NCBI GenBank assembly: GCA_033239525.1
Contig: BSYO01000035.1
Span: 9,366,627-9,430,626 of the forward strand
DNA length: 64,000 bases
Direction of reading: 5' to 3'
Origin: Nepenthes gracilis
Taxonomy: Eukaryota > Streptophyta > Magnoliopsida > Caryophyllales > Nepenthaceae
The position numbers and the translations under genes were made by a program. The notes beneath the pieces were generated by a model. It did no database searches, had not been told where the DNA came from, and saw nothing but the letters and a program-made list of their open reading frames with translations. Positions 1 through 11,159 of this stretch are shown in pieces (position 1 is the first letter of the stretch; every line of letters starts with the position of its first letter).

Positions 1-520
1 GTTAATATATTATGATATATTTAAGTATATTATAGGAGTAATTGAAATTTGAACCTATCATCTGCACAGCAAAAATGGCATTCGGTCTCGTTTACAAGAT
101 TATATGTGTGACGGCTGATTTACAATATTAAATAATAGCGTAAGACCTTTGATTATATGAAAATAAATATAATCTGAATTTTAATTATTTACTTCTTTGT
201 TAGTGAGGCCCTACTAATCATTATTCAATAAGGATTACCATAATTGAGAATGCCTTTCATATTGCATTGTTTAGATTAAGAAATGGAGCATAACTTTGAA
301 ATCTATGTATGACTGCTATGAAAATGCATGAGTTGGTCTCTGAGTTTTTTTATACATTATTCTTGTGAGATTCCAAAATTAAAGAAACTCAAAATCAAAG
401 TAAAATATTACTACTTAAAAATCGGAGTGTTTTAATTTTGACTTAAACCGGAGTATTTTGATATCGACTTAAATCGGAGTGGCCTTAAACTACTGGAAGA
501 TTGGAACTAATGGTAATCAA

Positions 521-690
521 AATGTTGACCGGCGTCGAGATGTTGACCATCGTCAAGATGTTGACCGGGTCAAGGTGTTTGACTGGCGTCAAAATATTAA
601 CTAGTATCAAGACGTTGACTAACGTCAAGATGTTAATCGGAAGGTTGACCGAATGGTTGATCGATTTTTAGAAATGTTGACCGACCTGAA
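521..690 (+). repeat. Degenerate short tandem repeat built on TTGACC and GTCAAGATG
   Basis: About eight imperfect copies of a roughly 18-20 bp unit (GTTGACCGGCGTCAAGAT-like) lie head to tail. TTGACC contains the W-box core TTGAC bound by plant WRKY factors. Whether these sites act as LTR enhancers is inference. Confidence 0.7.
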
Positions 691-960
691 TAAGAGAAAA
701 GAAAAGTTTGCCGGCTTTAAATAAAAGTTGGCCGGATTAGAGTAAGAAGCGTTAATGAAAAAGTTGACCAATAGAAAGGTTGGCCGATTTTGAAAAAAAT
801 GTTGATCATCTAGAATTGACTACCGAATTAAGAAATTTTGATCAGGATAAATTAAGGGAAAACTAAAGCAAGGGCCAACTTTGTTATTTAGACGGTTAGA
901 TCCTAATTAGATCCAAATCTAATCAGAGCAAGTGAACTACCCCGTTGATCTTCTAGATGA

Positions 961-1047
961 AAGTACCAAGTAGGCAATTTACCCCACTCACTCCCACCTA
1001 ACCCCTGAAGGAAAGTACCAAGTAGGTAACCCACCCCACTTACTCTA
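961..1047 (+). repeat. 52-bp tandem duplication upstream of a TATA box
   Basis: The segment starting AAGTACCAAGTAGG at 961 recurs at 1013 with a few substitutions. It lies 15-100 bp upstream of the TATA box at 1062, the usual place for duplicated LTR enhancers. Confidence 0.75.
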
Positions 1048-1061
1048 CATAATCCCTTCTC

Positions 1062-1069
1062 TTTATATA
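1062..1069 (+). promoter_or_regulatory. TATA box of the LTR-like region
   Basis: TTTATATA lies in a C/T-rich context after the 52-bp duplication. The GCAAGTGTAC motif follows about 110 bp downstream, the same spacing as in the insertion at 5642-8305. Promoter function is inferred. Confidence 0.5.
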
Positions 1070-1821
1070 CTGAGCTCTAATTGAGGGACGGGTATGGAAT
1101 TTCTGGCGAGAAATAAGGGTAAGGAGTGAAGAAGGAGAAAAAGTTTCAAATCAGTTGGAGTGGGCGATCAACAGTAATGCAAGTGTACCTTTTCTTTTTA
1201 ACCCCAGATTTTAAGAATATTTCTAAGGTAAGTGTACTCTTCTTTTTAAATTCAGATTTTAAGTATACTTCTGTTTTTAAGTTCCGATTTTTAAAAAAAT
1301 TACAAGTGTTCTCTTTAGATTTAAATACTTCAGCACATAGTATGTCACATTTGTCATTTTAAATACTGCTTGATAAGCTGTATCTCTGATGTCATGCTTG
1401 CTCTACGATCGGACTGAAAATATGATTTTAATTTTATGGTTAATTTATACTTTCTGCTTTCTACTTTCCGCTTTTTGCTCAACTTATGATTGAACTTGAA
1501 TTGTATAAAAATGGAGAAGTAAACCGACTTTGAGTTATAATATTATAATAAATAATTATTCACCGGGATGAGATTTATGGGTTTGAAACCGGCTTCATAT
1601 TAATTGAAAGTCTTTATACTTGATCGGAATAAGAAAAAATGAATTTAAAATCGGCTTGTAATGTGACGACTGAAAGTTTTGCGCCCGTCCAGGATGTGAA
1701 CTAAAGAAAAAGTGAACCGGCCTTATGACAAGATAAATAAGATCGAACTTTAACATTGGGAGATAAAGTTCTTCGGCATGCCTTACAACATTATGTTGAT
1801 AATTGAGGATAACGTAGGGGA

Positions 1822-1926
1822 GCCGTCCTCGGGGCTTTGTATAAGGAGGAAGTGATAGCCGTCCTCGATGCTTTACACAAGAAGGAAGTGAGAGCAATCC
1901 TCGGAGCTTTGTATAAGGAGTTATTG
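1822..1926 (+). repeat. About 36-bp repeat, three copies
   Basis: Units start at 1822, 1858 and 1894 and share the pattern GCCGTCCTCG, GCTTTGTA, AAGGAG. The third copy is the most diverged. This is probably LTR or leader sequence. Confidence 0.75.
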
Positions 1927-2525
1927 CCGTGATTGTGAGGAGATGTGCATAATCTATCCTCGATTATTGCCCTCTCCGCTAACGACGTCCTTTACCGATA
2001 AAAAAAGGGAGAAATTTCTATAATAAGACAAACTCTGTTTTTTGTCCTGATTTTCAGAATTGACTGCTCCGGCTTTCTTGATTACTTTTGCGTTATGTAT
2101 CTACCATGATCCAGTCAACTATTACTTTTTAATATTCATGTTGTATATATGTATCTGTATCCGCCTTACAGCATAAATGCTTTACGAAAAATCTGCATGT
2201 GCCTTATTGAGCTCCGGCTCACTGTTTTCTGTTTTCCCCCTCCAGATGAAACTATAGAGCTCGTGGCTGACGAGATGGAGTGACTAGAGCTCCGTCTAAA
2301 TGATCCTAAGGACTCGGAGGCATATTTTGGAGTTACCACGGAAGAAGCAGCTTTGTTATAATTATCCGATTTAAATATATGAATTTTTTGTAATTCGACT
2401 TTTATGACTATGTATGCATAAATAAGTTTTATGGGTATGAATGTCAATGCTTCGGCAAGTTATTAAATTGGTTTCGCTACATATTTTATGGATTTTGTGT
2501 ATGGGTCCTAGATGGCATCTGTGAT

Positions 2526-3329
2526 CCTGTGACGGAATGCAAAAAAAAAAAAATATGTTCCGTCATAATTCTTGCCAACTTATTTTATTGTAAATTATAC
2601 ATTTAATTATAAAAAAATGATATGCCTTGTTAAATAATTGACTTACTATTATTTTTATTTTATTTGCTAATTTCCTTTAGATTAGTGGGCTTGAAACACT
2701 TGTAGGTTGAGAAGATTAGTGAAAAAGGCTGTTCAAGAAAATTTGAATTAGGAATCGAAATAATCAGTTATTGTACTATGCGTAGGACATTAGCTTAGAA
2801 TATATAATTTTATTTGGATAATAGGCTTGTATTACATAAAAGTTGTGACATTCACGTGAGCCACGTATATCAAATATTGATTATCTTTTAATAGTTTTAA
2901 TTGAGTTATGACTTTTGAGCATTCCAATATCAATAAGATATTTATTATTATGAATATTCTGGGATCAGATTATTGACGAAAATTACAGTCACTTGATAGC
3001 GTGGTATTTTCGGTCTTATGATTTTATTGATTTTTTTCTTTTTGGGTTGGTTGTTGATATCAAATTGCAATTCAAGTTTATGGTCGACTTGGATATTTTA
3101 TTTTTTTTTTTTTGAATTTTGTATACAAATTTTTGAGTCTTAAGATTGTGAAAATGAATTAATTGCATTGCGAAGATATGGGATCGGGAATGTAATAGAG
3201 TTAGTGTTAAAGAAGTTGTAAGGAGAGTGTGATTTTGGTTTGATGATCTAATTTGATTAATTATTTTATGATAGGATTGAGAGATGTCATTCAAACAAAG
3301 TGGTTTTACACTAAGCTCTCGCCCTAACT
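2526..3329. other. AT-rich stretch with no recognisable gene
   Basis: A short inverted repeat (TGACGGAA near 2530, TTCCGTCA near 2563) flanks a run of A. The rest is AT-rich sequence before the gag-like segment. It may be the leader of the G1 gypsy element, but no primer-binding site was found. Confidence 0.4.
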
Positions 3330-3475
3330 AGGAGGAGTACTTGGAAATTATGGCAAGGATGGTTGACATGATGGAATTGAAGGCTTGAGGATCTCAAAAT
3401 CTAGACCCAATAATAGCAAATCCAACGATAATAGCATATGATCGATTTACTAATGAGAGGGTGTCAAAGTTCATA
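3330..3475 (+). pseudogene. Ty3/gypsy gag fragment, N-terminal part (element G1)
   Basis: One frame reads through EIMARMVDMMELKA, a stop, then IIAYDRFTNERVSKF. This resembles the start of plant gypsy Gag, where a Met/Glu-rich segment precedes the F..F....P..F capsid motif. The segment stops at 3475 where a solo LTR is inserted, and the same Gag resumes at 5505. In an intact element the product would be the capsid precursor; here it is broken by a stop and by insertions. The upstream start codon is not identifiable. Assignment rests on continuity with 5505-5641 and 8311-9110. Confidence 0.6.
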
Positions 3476-5504
3476 TGTGACATACCATATTACTCAATTT
3501 GAATTTGGTAAAGTTTCGACTATAATACGACCGTCAGATAAATACAAAACTGTACAAATCTCTATATAACACAATATATATATAACCACATGTCACAAAG
3601 TAAGATCCAAAAAGCTACAATTCTAAATCTGGTGAAATCAATGTCATAACTCAGGTTACAATGTCTACTCAGACAAGATGCCACAAGTACCCATAATAAA
3701 CCATAAAGACTTGCGGAAGCATATACATCCATCATAATTAGTAGAAACTATCAGTACAATTATCATCATCATGCACATACATCAGTATATATAACCATCA
3801 AAATTATACAAAATGTTCTATAAGATACAAAATCACAAAACTAAGTCCACAAGGCTCTTTATTCAAGATCTGTAGCCTATCCAACTTCTAAGTTCTACCC
3901 TACCTCATCAGGCATAAGGGCGTGCTCATCTGGTGGAAGGAAAAACAGTAATGAATGAACCAAATACTTAACAAGGTATAATAATTAAAACAGTAGCAAT
4001 ATACGTAAAATAAAACAAATGAAGGGAATAAGAGTATAATAAAGATGTATAAATATGAAGTATGATTAATGTACCTTTTTAGAATACATTTGTCTTTTTC
4101 ATTTTACATTTTCCTTTTTTAGGTTCTAAACATGTATAAGCTTCTTTACTTTACAGATCAGGATTAATAGGCCTTATCAACTAACAGTGTAATCAAATTG
4201 AGGAAAAAATGTTTATGCATCCACACATTCTAAGACGCTACCCACGTACCTCGAATTTAACTTCTCGTGACGGATGGTATATATTTCACCCGATATATTG
4301 AGCCAAATAACAGATACGCCACCAAAATATCTCCCGTGGTCCAAGAGCAATTTCTCGAGTTACCATAGTGATATCTCAAGGCATGTTAGGAAATACTACC
4401 CTCTGAAATATAAATTATTAGTCTAGACTCTTACTTATTTTTAAGGAAAGATTCCACTAGATTCTTATACAGAGTTCTCATTTCCTAGAGAACGAATCAT
4501 TAGATATAACAAATTGCGGAGTTTCCTTCATATACATTACATAACTTTTGTAATTCATTGGTACAGATACAAATAATTATTTTCTTACGAATTCATATCT
4601 TCACTTGCTTTTAATTATGCGCATAAAATAATATAAAGCTTGAAACATGTAAGAAATTCTTACCTCCATGAGGCAAATGTAATTTTAGAGTTTTCAAACA
4701 ATAAATTCCTTCACAAATACATGCAATATAATTTTTGAAACATATACAAGATAACATATATACTATATATGCGAATAAATATTACTATTCACGTTCGACA
4801 ATATTTTCGAAACACTTAAAATTAACATATACAAAATATATATGAATAAATACTAAATAAACGGAGTTACCACGTCCATAAAGTTAGGGTTATAAATTTT
4901 GAAGACCAAATTATGCATAAATCACAATTTAAACGGGTAAAATCGAAGGGGGCAAGGTTTAGGATTTTTAGGTGTGAAATACTGCACAAAACTCACAAAT
5001 TAGATGTAAAATCGGATTATATACATGTTCAAATCACAAGTTTCATAAAATATAAACTTAATCGAGTATTAAAATGAGGATATTTGAACCAGAATTGAAC
5101 CCAAGAACTTTGATTTCTTCCTTCTCTCTCTTCTCCTTTGTGCTCTCTCTCTCTCCTCTCTTTCTGAAAAATTGAAAAATGACCGAAAGAAAACCTTGAT
5201 GCCTATTTATACTCAGACTGGCGCTTGAGTAGTAGTTGAGCGCTCATCGGGTGCCAAAGCACCCAAGAAGCTATGCTCGATCACTCATCAAGCGTGATAT
5301 TCTATTAAACGTGCCCCAGGAGCACTCGAGCATGCCTCAGTGACGGTTATTCTACCAAATGTGCCCTAGGCGTGCCTCGGACACCGGGCCCCCAACACCT
5401 CTTTTTGCTTTCGAATCAATTTTTTGAGTACACTTAAGCTTAATCTTAATTGTATTAATTTAATTATCTACTAATTATTATGTTATGAGAATCAGAACCT
5501 CACA
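3476..5504 (-). mobile_element. Solo LTR of a Ty3/gypsy element, inserted in G1 gag
   Basis: The insert is 2029 bp and reads TG...CA on the minus strand. It is flanked by TCATA (3471-3475) and TCATG (5505-5509), a 5-bp target-site duplication with one mismatch. Its left part matches the left ends of the LTRs at 17275 and 23319, including the shared stretch around AAGTTTCGACTATAATACG. There is no internal domain, so it is best read as a solo LTR left by recombination between two LTRs. It interrupts a gag frame that resumes directly to the right. A CT-rich microsatellite lies near 5120-5165. Confidence 0.85.
5204..5211 (-). promoter_or_regulatory. TATA box of the solo LTR
   Basis: The minus strand reads GTATAAATAGGC, a strong plant TATA context, followed by a CT/GA-rich leader. 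The related LTR at 17275-19583 has TATAAAAG in the equivalent place (19325-19332). Confidence 0.65.
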
Positions 5505-5641
5505 TCATGGGTAACTCTTATCCTACCAAAGTTAAATTCTGGATCCGACTAATTGAGAAAGTCTTTGAAGTCGTTTTTTATCTAGAGAAGGGCAAGATTA
5601 TTTTTATCTTTTACAAATTGAAAGGATAAGCGGACTATTGG
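5505..5641 (+). pseudogene. Ty3/gypsy gag fragment, capsid core (element G1)
   Basis: The frame reads KVKFWIRLIEKVFEV and then a stop before ADYW. This matches the conserved gypsy Gag block W(I/L)..IE..F......(K/R)V..A...L.G.A..WW. The segment lies between the solo LTR and the insertion at 5642, and reading resumes at 8311. Both boundaries coincide with target-site duplications, so the interruption is by insertion and not by assembly error. It is non-functional. Confidence 0.75.
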
Positions 5642-6341
5642 TGTGACGGACCGGACACATTCCACCGCATGCGGCTGCTCGTCAACCAAAACCAATCATA
5701 CACTTTGGTTAAAAAGGGTGGACTTCAAAATTTTTCTTTTCTTTTTTATCAACACAACGCTTACACAGGATCACTTAAGGCCGAACTCCTTGAGTTAGCC
5801 TCCAAAGTTTTTAGTTCTTATATGACCGGCCAATAAAGAGGTCGGTCTGACATGAAGGTCTCAAAACAAACTGAGATGCCACTAATAATCACAATTTACT
5901 CAAACCATAACATCATACGGAAGCATACTAATATTCATAGACTTCTAACAATAGAGGTCATATACAAATCTGACCCAAAACATCAAAAGAGAAAACATCA
6001 ATTTTTTTTTTTTTGTTGCTTTGCTGCTTAACATTCCAGCCAGCTATCCTGCCTATCTAGTCCCTTTAGACTTCACTCTTTTTCATCAGACATAAACTCG
6101 TCATCATCGTTATCTGAAAAATAGTAAGAGTGAGCTACAAGGCCCAATAATGTACTCTCATGCAGAAATCATGCATAGTCATAAATCGTGACAAACAAGC
6201 ATAATGCAATAGAGGCATATATATGTGAAGTTTTATAAAACATGGCCGGAGTTGTTGATGCAAATAGATTCCAAAGTCATTTTCATGCAAATTGACTTTC
6301 GAAAACATGCTTCTGTTTTCAAATTCATTTTCGTCAAAAAC

Positions 6342-6566
6342 CGGCTACATTTAAGGTCTGCAGCTACTCGACCATCATATCTCAATAACGGCTACATTTA
6401 AGGTCTGCAGCTACTCGACCCTTATATCTCAATAACGACTACATTAAGGCCTGCAGCTACTCGGCTATCATATCTCAATAACGGCTACATTTAAGGCCTG
6501 CAGCTACTCGGCCATCATGTCTCAATAACGGCTACATTTAAGGCCTGCAGCTACTCGGCCATCAAA
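6342..6566 (+). repeat. 47-bp tandem repeat, about 4.8 copies
   Basis: Units begin CGGCTACATTTAAGG, contain CTGCAGCTACTCG and end ATCTCAATAA, with only a few substitutions between copies. There are no spacers, so this is a minisatellite. It lies inside LTR insertion D. Confidence 0.9.
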
Positions 6567-6654
6567 CACTTAGATCCACAATTCATGCTTTTCCAAAAAT
6601 CACAGTCAAATAATGCAATTAACCGAATACCATAAGGTCTTTCTCTTAATGTCT

Positions 6655-7400
6655 TAATACCGGAGATCTTCTTAACAAGGCCGGAGGTCTTTCCTTAAAG
6701 GCCGGAGTTCCTTTTTAACAAAAGCCGGAGTTCTTTATCAACAGAAGCCGGAGTTCTTTTTAACAAAAAGCCGGAGTTCAAAAGTCGAAGTTCTTTTTAA
6801 CAAAAAGCCGGAGTTCAAAAGCCGGAGGTCTTTTTAACAAAAAGTCGGACTTCTTTATCAACAAAAGCCGGAGTTCTTTTTCACTAAGGGCGGAGTTTAA
6901 AAGTCGGAGTTCTTTACCAACAAAAGCTGGAGTTCTTATTCTCAAAAAGCCAGAGTTCTTTTTAACAAAAGCCGGAGTTCCAAAAAGCCGGAGTTCATTT
7001 CACATTAAGGCCGGAGCTTATTTTCTTATACAAAGTCGAAGCTCATTTTCTTATACAAAGCTTGAACTCATTTTGATATTAAGGCCGGAGTTCTTTTTGA
7101 CAGTGACTGGAGTTCATTTTAACAAAAGGCGGAGTTCAAAAGCCGGAGTTCATTTCATATTAAGGTCGAAGTTCTTTTTAAAAGAGGTCGGAGTACTTTT
7201 TTAACAGAGTGCTTTTTACTCACAGGACGGAGTGGTTTTCACTAAAGGTGACGGAGTGCTTTTTACTCAAAGGACAAAGAACTTTTAAAAGCCAAAGTTT
7301 TATAAATCCGGAGTGCTTTTTACTGAAAGCCGAAGTGCATTTTACTCAAAGGACGGAGTGCATTTATCAAAGTCGGAGTTCTTTTTACACATGTGATAAC
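6655..7400 (+). repeat. Degenerate CCGGAGTTC repeat tract, about 740 bp
   Basis: More than 25 imperfect copies of a roughly 18-27 bp unit of the form AAAGCCGGAGTTCTTTTTAAC follow one another. Longer composite units are partly duplicated. GCCGGAGTTC is the most conserved part. It belongs to LTR insertion D. Confidence 0.85.
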
Positions 7401-7765
7401 CGAACAACTTAAAACATGGATGGATTTCATGCATTTAAGTAAAACGCCCGAATATCATGGAATAACCGGTACTTTTTCATAAACAAATAGCTAGTCATCA
7501 TCTACAATCATGCAATACTCAAAGCTCCATGCATTTGAATATCATGAAATAACCGAACATCAACAGACATGATAAACTTGCATTAAAAATATGAACTTAA
7601 AACGGTGAGTACTCTTGCATCAAATCATGAACTTAAAAAAAACGGAGAGTACACTTGCCTGGATTAGATCTATGAACCCTTCACCTGGTTCTGGCACGAA
7701 GTTCTCAACGCCTTCACCTGGTCGTTTGCTTGGTTTCCTAATCCTAACTCATGCGGAGGGCCATT

Positions 7766-7774
7766 ACTTATAGG
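7766..7774 (-). promoter_or_regulatory. TATA-like box of LTR insertion D
   Basis: The minus strand reads CCTATAAGT. The GCAAGTGTAC motif follows about 110 bp downstream, as it does after the TATA box at 1062. The downstream CCGGAGTTC tract would then be in the transcribed LTR portion. Inferred. Confidence 0.45.
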
Positions 7775-7799
7775 CGTTGGGGTCGGTGGTAGTACGTAG

Positions 7800-8250
7800 C
7801 ACAGGTCAATTTCTTGTGCTTCTTTTCTATCAGGGTAGTTGGGAGTATGTTACCTACTCAGGTACGGTCATTCTGACTTTACTTTTCGTAAGGGGTTCCT
7901 TACTGTTTCGGTTAACTGACGTTGCAGGTCTGGTTATTCTGACTTTACATTTCGTAAGGGCTTCCTTATTGGCATTGCAGGCATGGTTATTTTATTTTTC
8001 GTTGGGGATTTCTTTATTATTTTCGGTCAACTGGCCTTGACCGGATTTGGGTTTCTCCTTCGCATTTCCGGTCGACTGCCTTCACCGGACTTAATTGTTC
8101 CTTCCTACATATTTCGGTCAACTAGCCTTGACCGGATAAGGCTTCCTTTACGTTTTTCGGTCAACATACGTTGACCGGATTACCCCCTTTTTCTCACGCT
8201 TTTAGGTCAACACTTGTTGACCGGATCACTCCCTTTTCCTTACTCATTGA
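7800..8250 (-). repeat. Degenerate GGTCAAC...TTGACCGGA repeat
   Basis: Several copies pair GGTCAAC with TTGACCGGA 5-12 bp apart, so each unit is a small imperfect palindrome. They lie upstream of the minus-strand TATA box, as the TTGACC repeat does at 521-690. TTGACC carries the W-box core. An enhancer role is conjecture. Confidence 0.7.
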
Positions 8251-8310
8251 TTATATTGACTCGATGTCGGAAGTTTTTCTATGTTTTAGGATCTGGGCTC
8301 TTACAATTGG

Positions 8311-9110
8311 TAGTCCAAGAAGAAACAAGCTTTAGAATTGGAGAACAAGCAAACTTTTTGAGAGATATTTGTAGAGGCTGTCATAAAAAAAAAATTACTT
8401 CTCCCAAGAATCTTGAGTGAACAAAAGGAGAATGAGTTTGCCTATTTGTGCCAAAAAAACTAGACCGTGGCAGAGTACGATGTCAAGTTCATTGAGTTAT
8501 CCCACTATATTCCCCACATTATTCATGATGAGGCAAGAAGAGCGAGAAAATATTTGCAAGGGTTGAATGATCAATTCAAAGGCAGCTTGTAACCTTGAAG
8601 TTGAGAACCTATGGAGAGGTGTTAGACCAAGCTTTCTTGTTTGAATAAGAGTAAGAAAGAGAGTTCTTTGAAAAATAGCTGGCTAGCCGAGGAGGTCAAA
8701 GTTCGGGACCTAGAAGATCTCACAAGAGATTGAAATTGATGCATAAAGGGAAAAAAGGAGTTGAACTCTAGGGTGGGTTCAGCCGGCCCCTAACAATCAA
8801 AATCCATGTGCCCTAATTGTGGAAACTCTCACAGAGGGAGACCGTGTAATAAGCTTTTGGAAGCATACTTCAATTGTGGCCAATCTGATCATATGATCAA
8901 AGATTACCCACATCCGTTGAGGCAAACAGTAAGTAAGCCAAGTGCTTCGAGAAAAGATTTTGCAGTGACGGCTCAAGATGCAAAGTCATCACCATCAATG
9001 ATTAAAGGTAAACATATAATTTTTAAACCTCAACTCATGTACTTTTGGATTCAAGATCAACATATTTATTTATATCTTCTAAGTTTGTTTATTATTTGTT
9101 ATCACCCCTA
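8311..9110 (+). pseudogene. Ty3/gypsy gag, C-terminal part with decayed zinc knuckle (element G1)
   Basis: After the second target duplication the frame resumes as the conserved block TVAEYDVKFIELSHYIPH and DEARRARKYLQGL, typical of plant gypsy Gag. Nucleocapsid follows with CPNCGNSHRGRPC and then YFNCGQSDHMIKDYP. In the family the second knuckle is C-x2-C-x4-H-x4-C. Here its first and last cysteines are tyrosines, so it could not bind zinc. Several stops and frameshifts are present. In an active element this region packages RNA. It joins directly to the protease/RT segment at 9111. Confidence 0.85.
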
Positions 9111-9729
9111 AGGATCATGGATTTTTTCATTAGCAGTGTCAACACCTATAAGATTTTCTTTAGCGACAGACATTTTGTACCCTAAGTTTATTGCTTGGAT
9201 CAATAGGTTAGAGTTGATGGTAGATTAGATTTTATTGGACATGCATAATATTGATGTAATTCTAGACATAAAATGGCTAGCTAGTTATCATGTTAGTGTA
9301 GATTATTTTCATAAGAGAGTGTATTTTTCGATCTCAGGTTGTGAACTATTTTAATTTCAAGGAATAATACAAGAATAATCCTTATACATGATTTTGGATT
9401 TGCATGCTTGCCATTGGATGGGAATGGATGTCAAGTCTATTTGGCCTATGCAATTACTATCGGGAGCCATAGTGTTCTGGTAAAAGATATACCGATGGTA
9501 TTCAAATTTGAGGATGTTTTTTCAGAAAATCTTTGAAAACTACCACCAAACCAAGAGATCGACTTCAAAATCGAGATCATGCTTGGAGTGACACCCACAT
9601 AAAGGCCTCCTATAGAATGGCATTATCAAAACTTAAAGAATTAGAATGGCATTATCAAAGGTTTCTTAAAGAAGGGTACTCCGACATTATTTGTAAAGAA
9701 GGATAGGTCTATACAGTTGTGCATATATT
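9111..9729 (+). pseudogene. Ty3/gypsy protease and start of reverse transcriptase (element G1)
   Basis: About 9125-9345 reads STPIRFSLATD and then LLDMHNIDVIL with WLASYHVSVDY, matching the RVP_2 aspartic-protease region and its conserved downstream W(L)xxYH motif. About 9480-9729 gives DIPMVFKFEDVFSENL and LPPNQEIDFKIEI, the RT N-terminus, ending in FVKKDRSIQLCIY. A small in-place duplication of GAATGGCATTATCAAA (about 9615-9660) adds to the damage. The RT is split at 9729 by a LINE and continues at 15919 with RELNK, so the insertion point falls between the two halves of the CIDYRELN motif. Confidence 0.88.
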
Positions 9730-9787
9730 TGTTTTTGGTAAGTCAAGTTTATTAAAAATAAAATAAGTATAAGAAATTACAACAAAC

Positions 9788-9831
9788 TATATTCTATCTC
9801 CAAGTGATTTTCCACTTGGGAGTAGAATATA
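9788..9831 (-). promoter_or_regulatory. 3' terminal LINE stem-loop
   Basis: The minus strand forms TATATTCTA/TAGAATATA and CCAAGTG/CACTTGG arms around a short loop, 50-60 bp from the element's 3' end. The same position is a hairpin in three other LINE copies in the window (11120-11154, 56020-56059, 32745-32787). Recognition of such a 3' structure by the element RT is known for some LINEs; here it is inferred. Confidence 0.75.
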
Positions 9832-9945
9832 GAAGTTAGGATATCCCCCAAGCTCCATGAAACAAAATATGAAAATAGAAGGAATGCACCAACACCATAG
9901 GGCATACCCCAGTGTTGAGACCTCGGACCCTCCACATGCATCGCT

Positions 9946-11046
9946 AAACATGAGGAAGAGAAGAAGGGGAACATTTTTTCTTTTTATGCCTTTTTAATTT
10001 TTTGATAATAGATTTAGACCCTAGGCCTTCAATAGAAGGAGACATGTCATCTGCATGAAGGGGTGAAGGCATATCTGAGCCGAATCCTTTGCTGCTTGCA
10101 GCAACAACCAATTTTTCCCCCGTTATAAGAACCGAAGCAGGATTATCGATCTGAAGTAAACTATCATCAATGATCGGAACCCTTGGCGTCTCAGGTTGAG
10201 CTTGCTCTAAGCCGGATCCACCGAAAAGGATCTAATTATAAGAGTCCTCAATGACTCGTGCTTAAGAAGCTTTAAGTTTCTGTCTTAACTCTTCAATATT
10301 CCTCTTCAACTTGCTAAAACTGGAACACGATCTCTGGTTTCCTTCATGCTGATCATCTGCCACTACAAGGGATGAAGAACCAATCAGGGACATAGCTGGC
10401 ATACCGATTTGCTCCACACCCACCTCTATGGCATTCAAGGGTAAGTCTGCACTCGCAAGAGCCACATTACTAGCAACACCTACATTACTAGCAGTACGAA
10501 CCTCTCCCTCCTTGGATTCGTCCATTGGTTCATAGCCCTCTAGACTCTTAGGCTCGGCTAAGTCTGTGTGGCACTCCAAGCTACAATCAACAAAGATAGG
10601 GTGCATTTCATCAGCATGGCATAGGATATTTTGAACCATTAACTCAATTTCAAAGCCCCCATCTTCTGCGAATCAATGGAATAGATTACCGGGTAGTGCT
10701 TAAAAAAATTAGATGAGGCAACCGAGACACATATTTGAAAGTCCTTCTCCAAATCCAGTAGGGTTGAATCCCTCTTAACATATTTCAATTCGCCTGAAGC
10801 AAGATCGGGTGCTGTAGCAACTTCCATGCCAGGTTGTTGGGCCAAGAAAACCAAGTCAGCTAGCAGAACATGATTTGGGGTAGCCTTTAAATGCAGCTTT
10901 TGCTGGGCGGTTTTGGTGCGAGTAAGACCTGCACTTGAACTGCAGGCAGAGCAGCCCCATAAAAGGAAGGATTAAGCAAATCCTCCAACTCCACCGAGCA
11001 CTTATCTTCCGGTGCTGAAAATACAGTCAAATGGGACTTATGGTCT
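9946..11046 (-). pseudogene. LINE ORF1, C-terminal part (outer element)
   Basis: This continues the ORF1 of 15756-14083 after the nested insertion and is low-complexity, acidic and Ser/Ala-rich. Recognisable pieces are LAQQPGMEVATAPDLASGEL, NILCHADEMHPIFVDCSLEC and a basic tail IIKKLKRHKKKKC before the stop near 9946. The basic tail is typical of plant L1 ORF1 proteins and probably binds RNA or acts in nuclear import. Stops at about 10261 and 10640 break the frame. The 3' UTR starts at once, with no trace of ORF2. Confidence 0.7.
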
Positions 11047-11119
11047 GATTCCCCTGCAATCTTTTTTTTTGGTAAGTAAGAATTTTGGATTATTGGGAGA
11101 AAAAATTACAAGATCTATG

Positions 11120-11154
11120 TTTTATCTCCAAGTATTTTACTTGGAGGTAAAATA
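11120..11154 (-). promoter_or_regulatory. 3' terminal LINE stem-loop (nested element)
   Basis: TATTTTACCTCCAAGTA pairs with TACTTGGAGATAAAA on the minus strand. It has the same place and shape as the hairpin at 9788-9831 but differs in sequence in both arms. Confidence 0.75.
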
Positions 11155-11159
11155 TAAAG

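Larger units (their letters stand above)
1..2525 (+). repeat. LTR-like repeat-rich sequence, same family as the insertion at 5642-8305
   Basis: No gene is visible here. In order the stretch holds a TTGACC-type degenerate repeat (about 521-690), a 52-bp tandem duplication, a TATA box at 1062-1069, a GCAAGTGTAC motif near 1180 and a 36-bp triplet repeat at 1822-1926. The insertion at 5642-8305 has the same order of TTGACC repeat, TATA box and, about 110 bp on, GCAAGTGTAC, but on the opposite strand. I infer a plus-oriented LTR of that family whose left end lies outside the window. It could be the 5' LTR of the gypsy element whose gag begins near 3330, but no primer-binding site is visible between them, so that link is weak. 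Confidence 0.45.
5642..8305 (-). mobile_element. LTR-like insertion D, 2664 bp with perfect 5-bp target duplication
   Basis: The insert starts TGTGACGG, ends CTCTTACA and is flanked on both sides by ATTGG (5637-5641 and 8306-8310). The G1 gag frame is continuous once it is removed. It has no coding domain and no second LTR, so it is a solo LTR, or a non-autonomous LTR element too degenerate to resolve. The minus-strand TATA box (7766-7774) and the relative order of motifs shared with 1-2525 suggest minus orientation. It is unusually rich in internal repeats, listed separately. The open reading frames inside it translate these repeats. Confidence 0.85.

Noticed and set aside
6342..6566. CRISPR-like regular repeat array
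   Set aside because: Units abut without unique spacers and the context is a plant retrotransposon LTR.
7209..8420. Several plus-strand frames of 60-90 codons
   Set aside because: They fall in the repeat tracts of LTR insertion D and share no domain.
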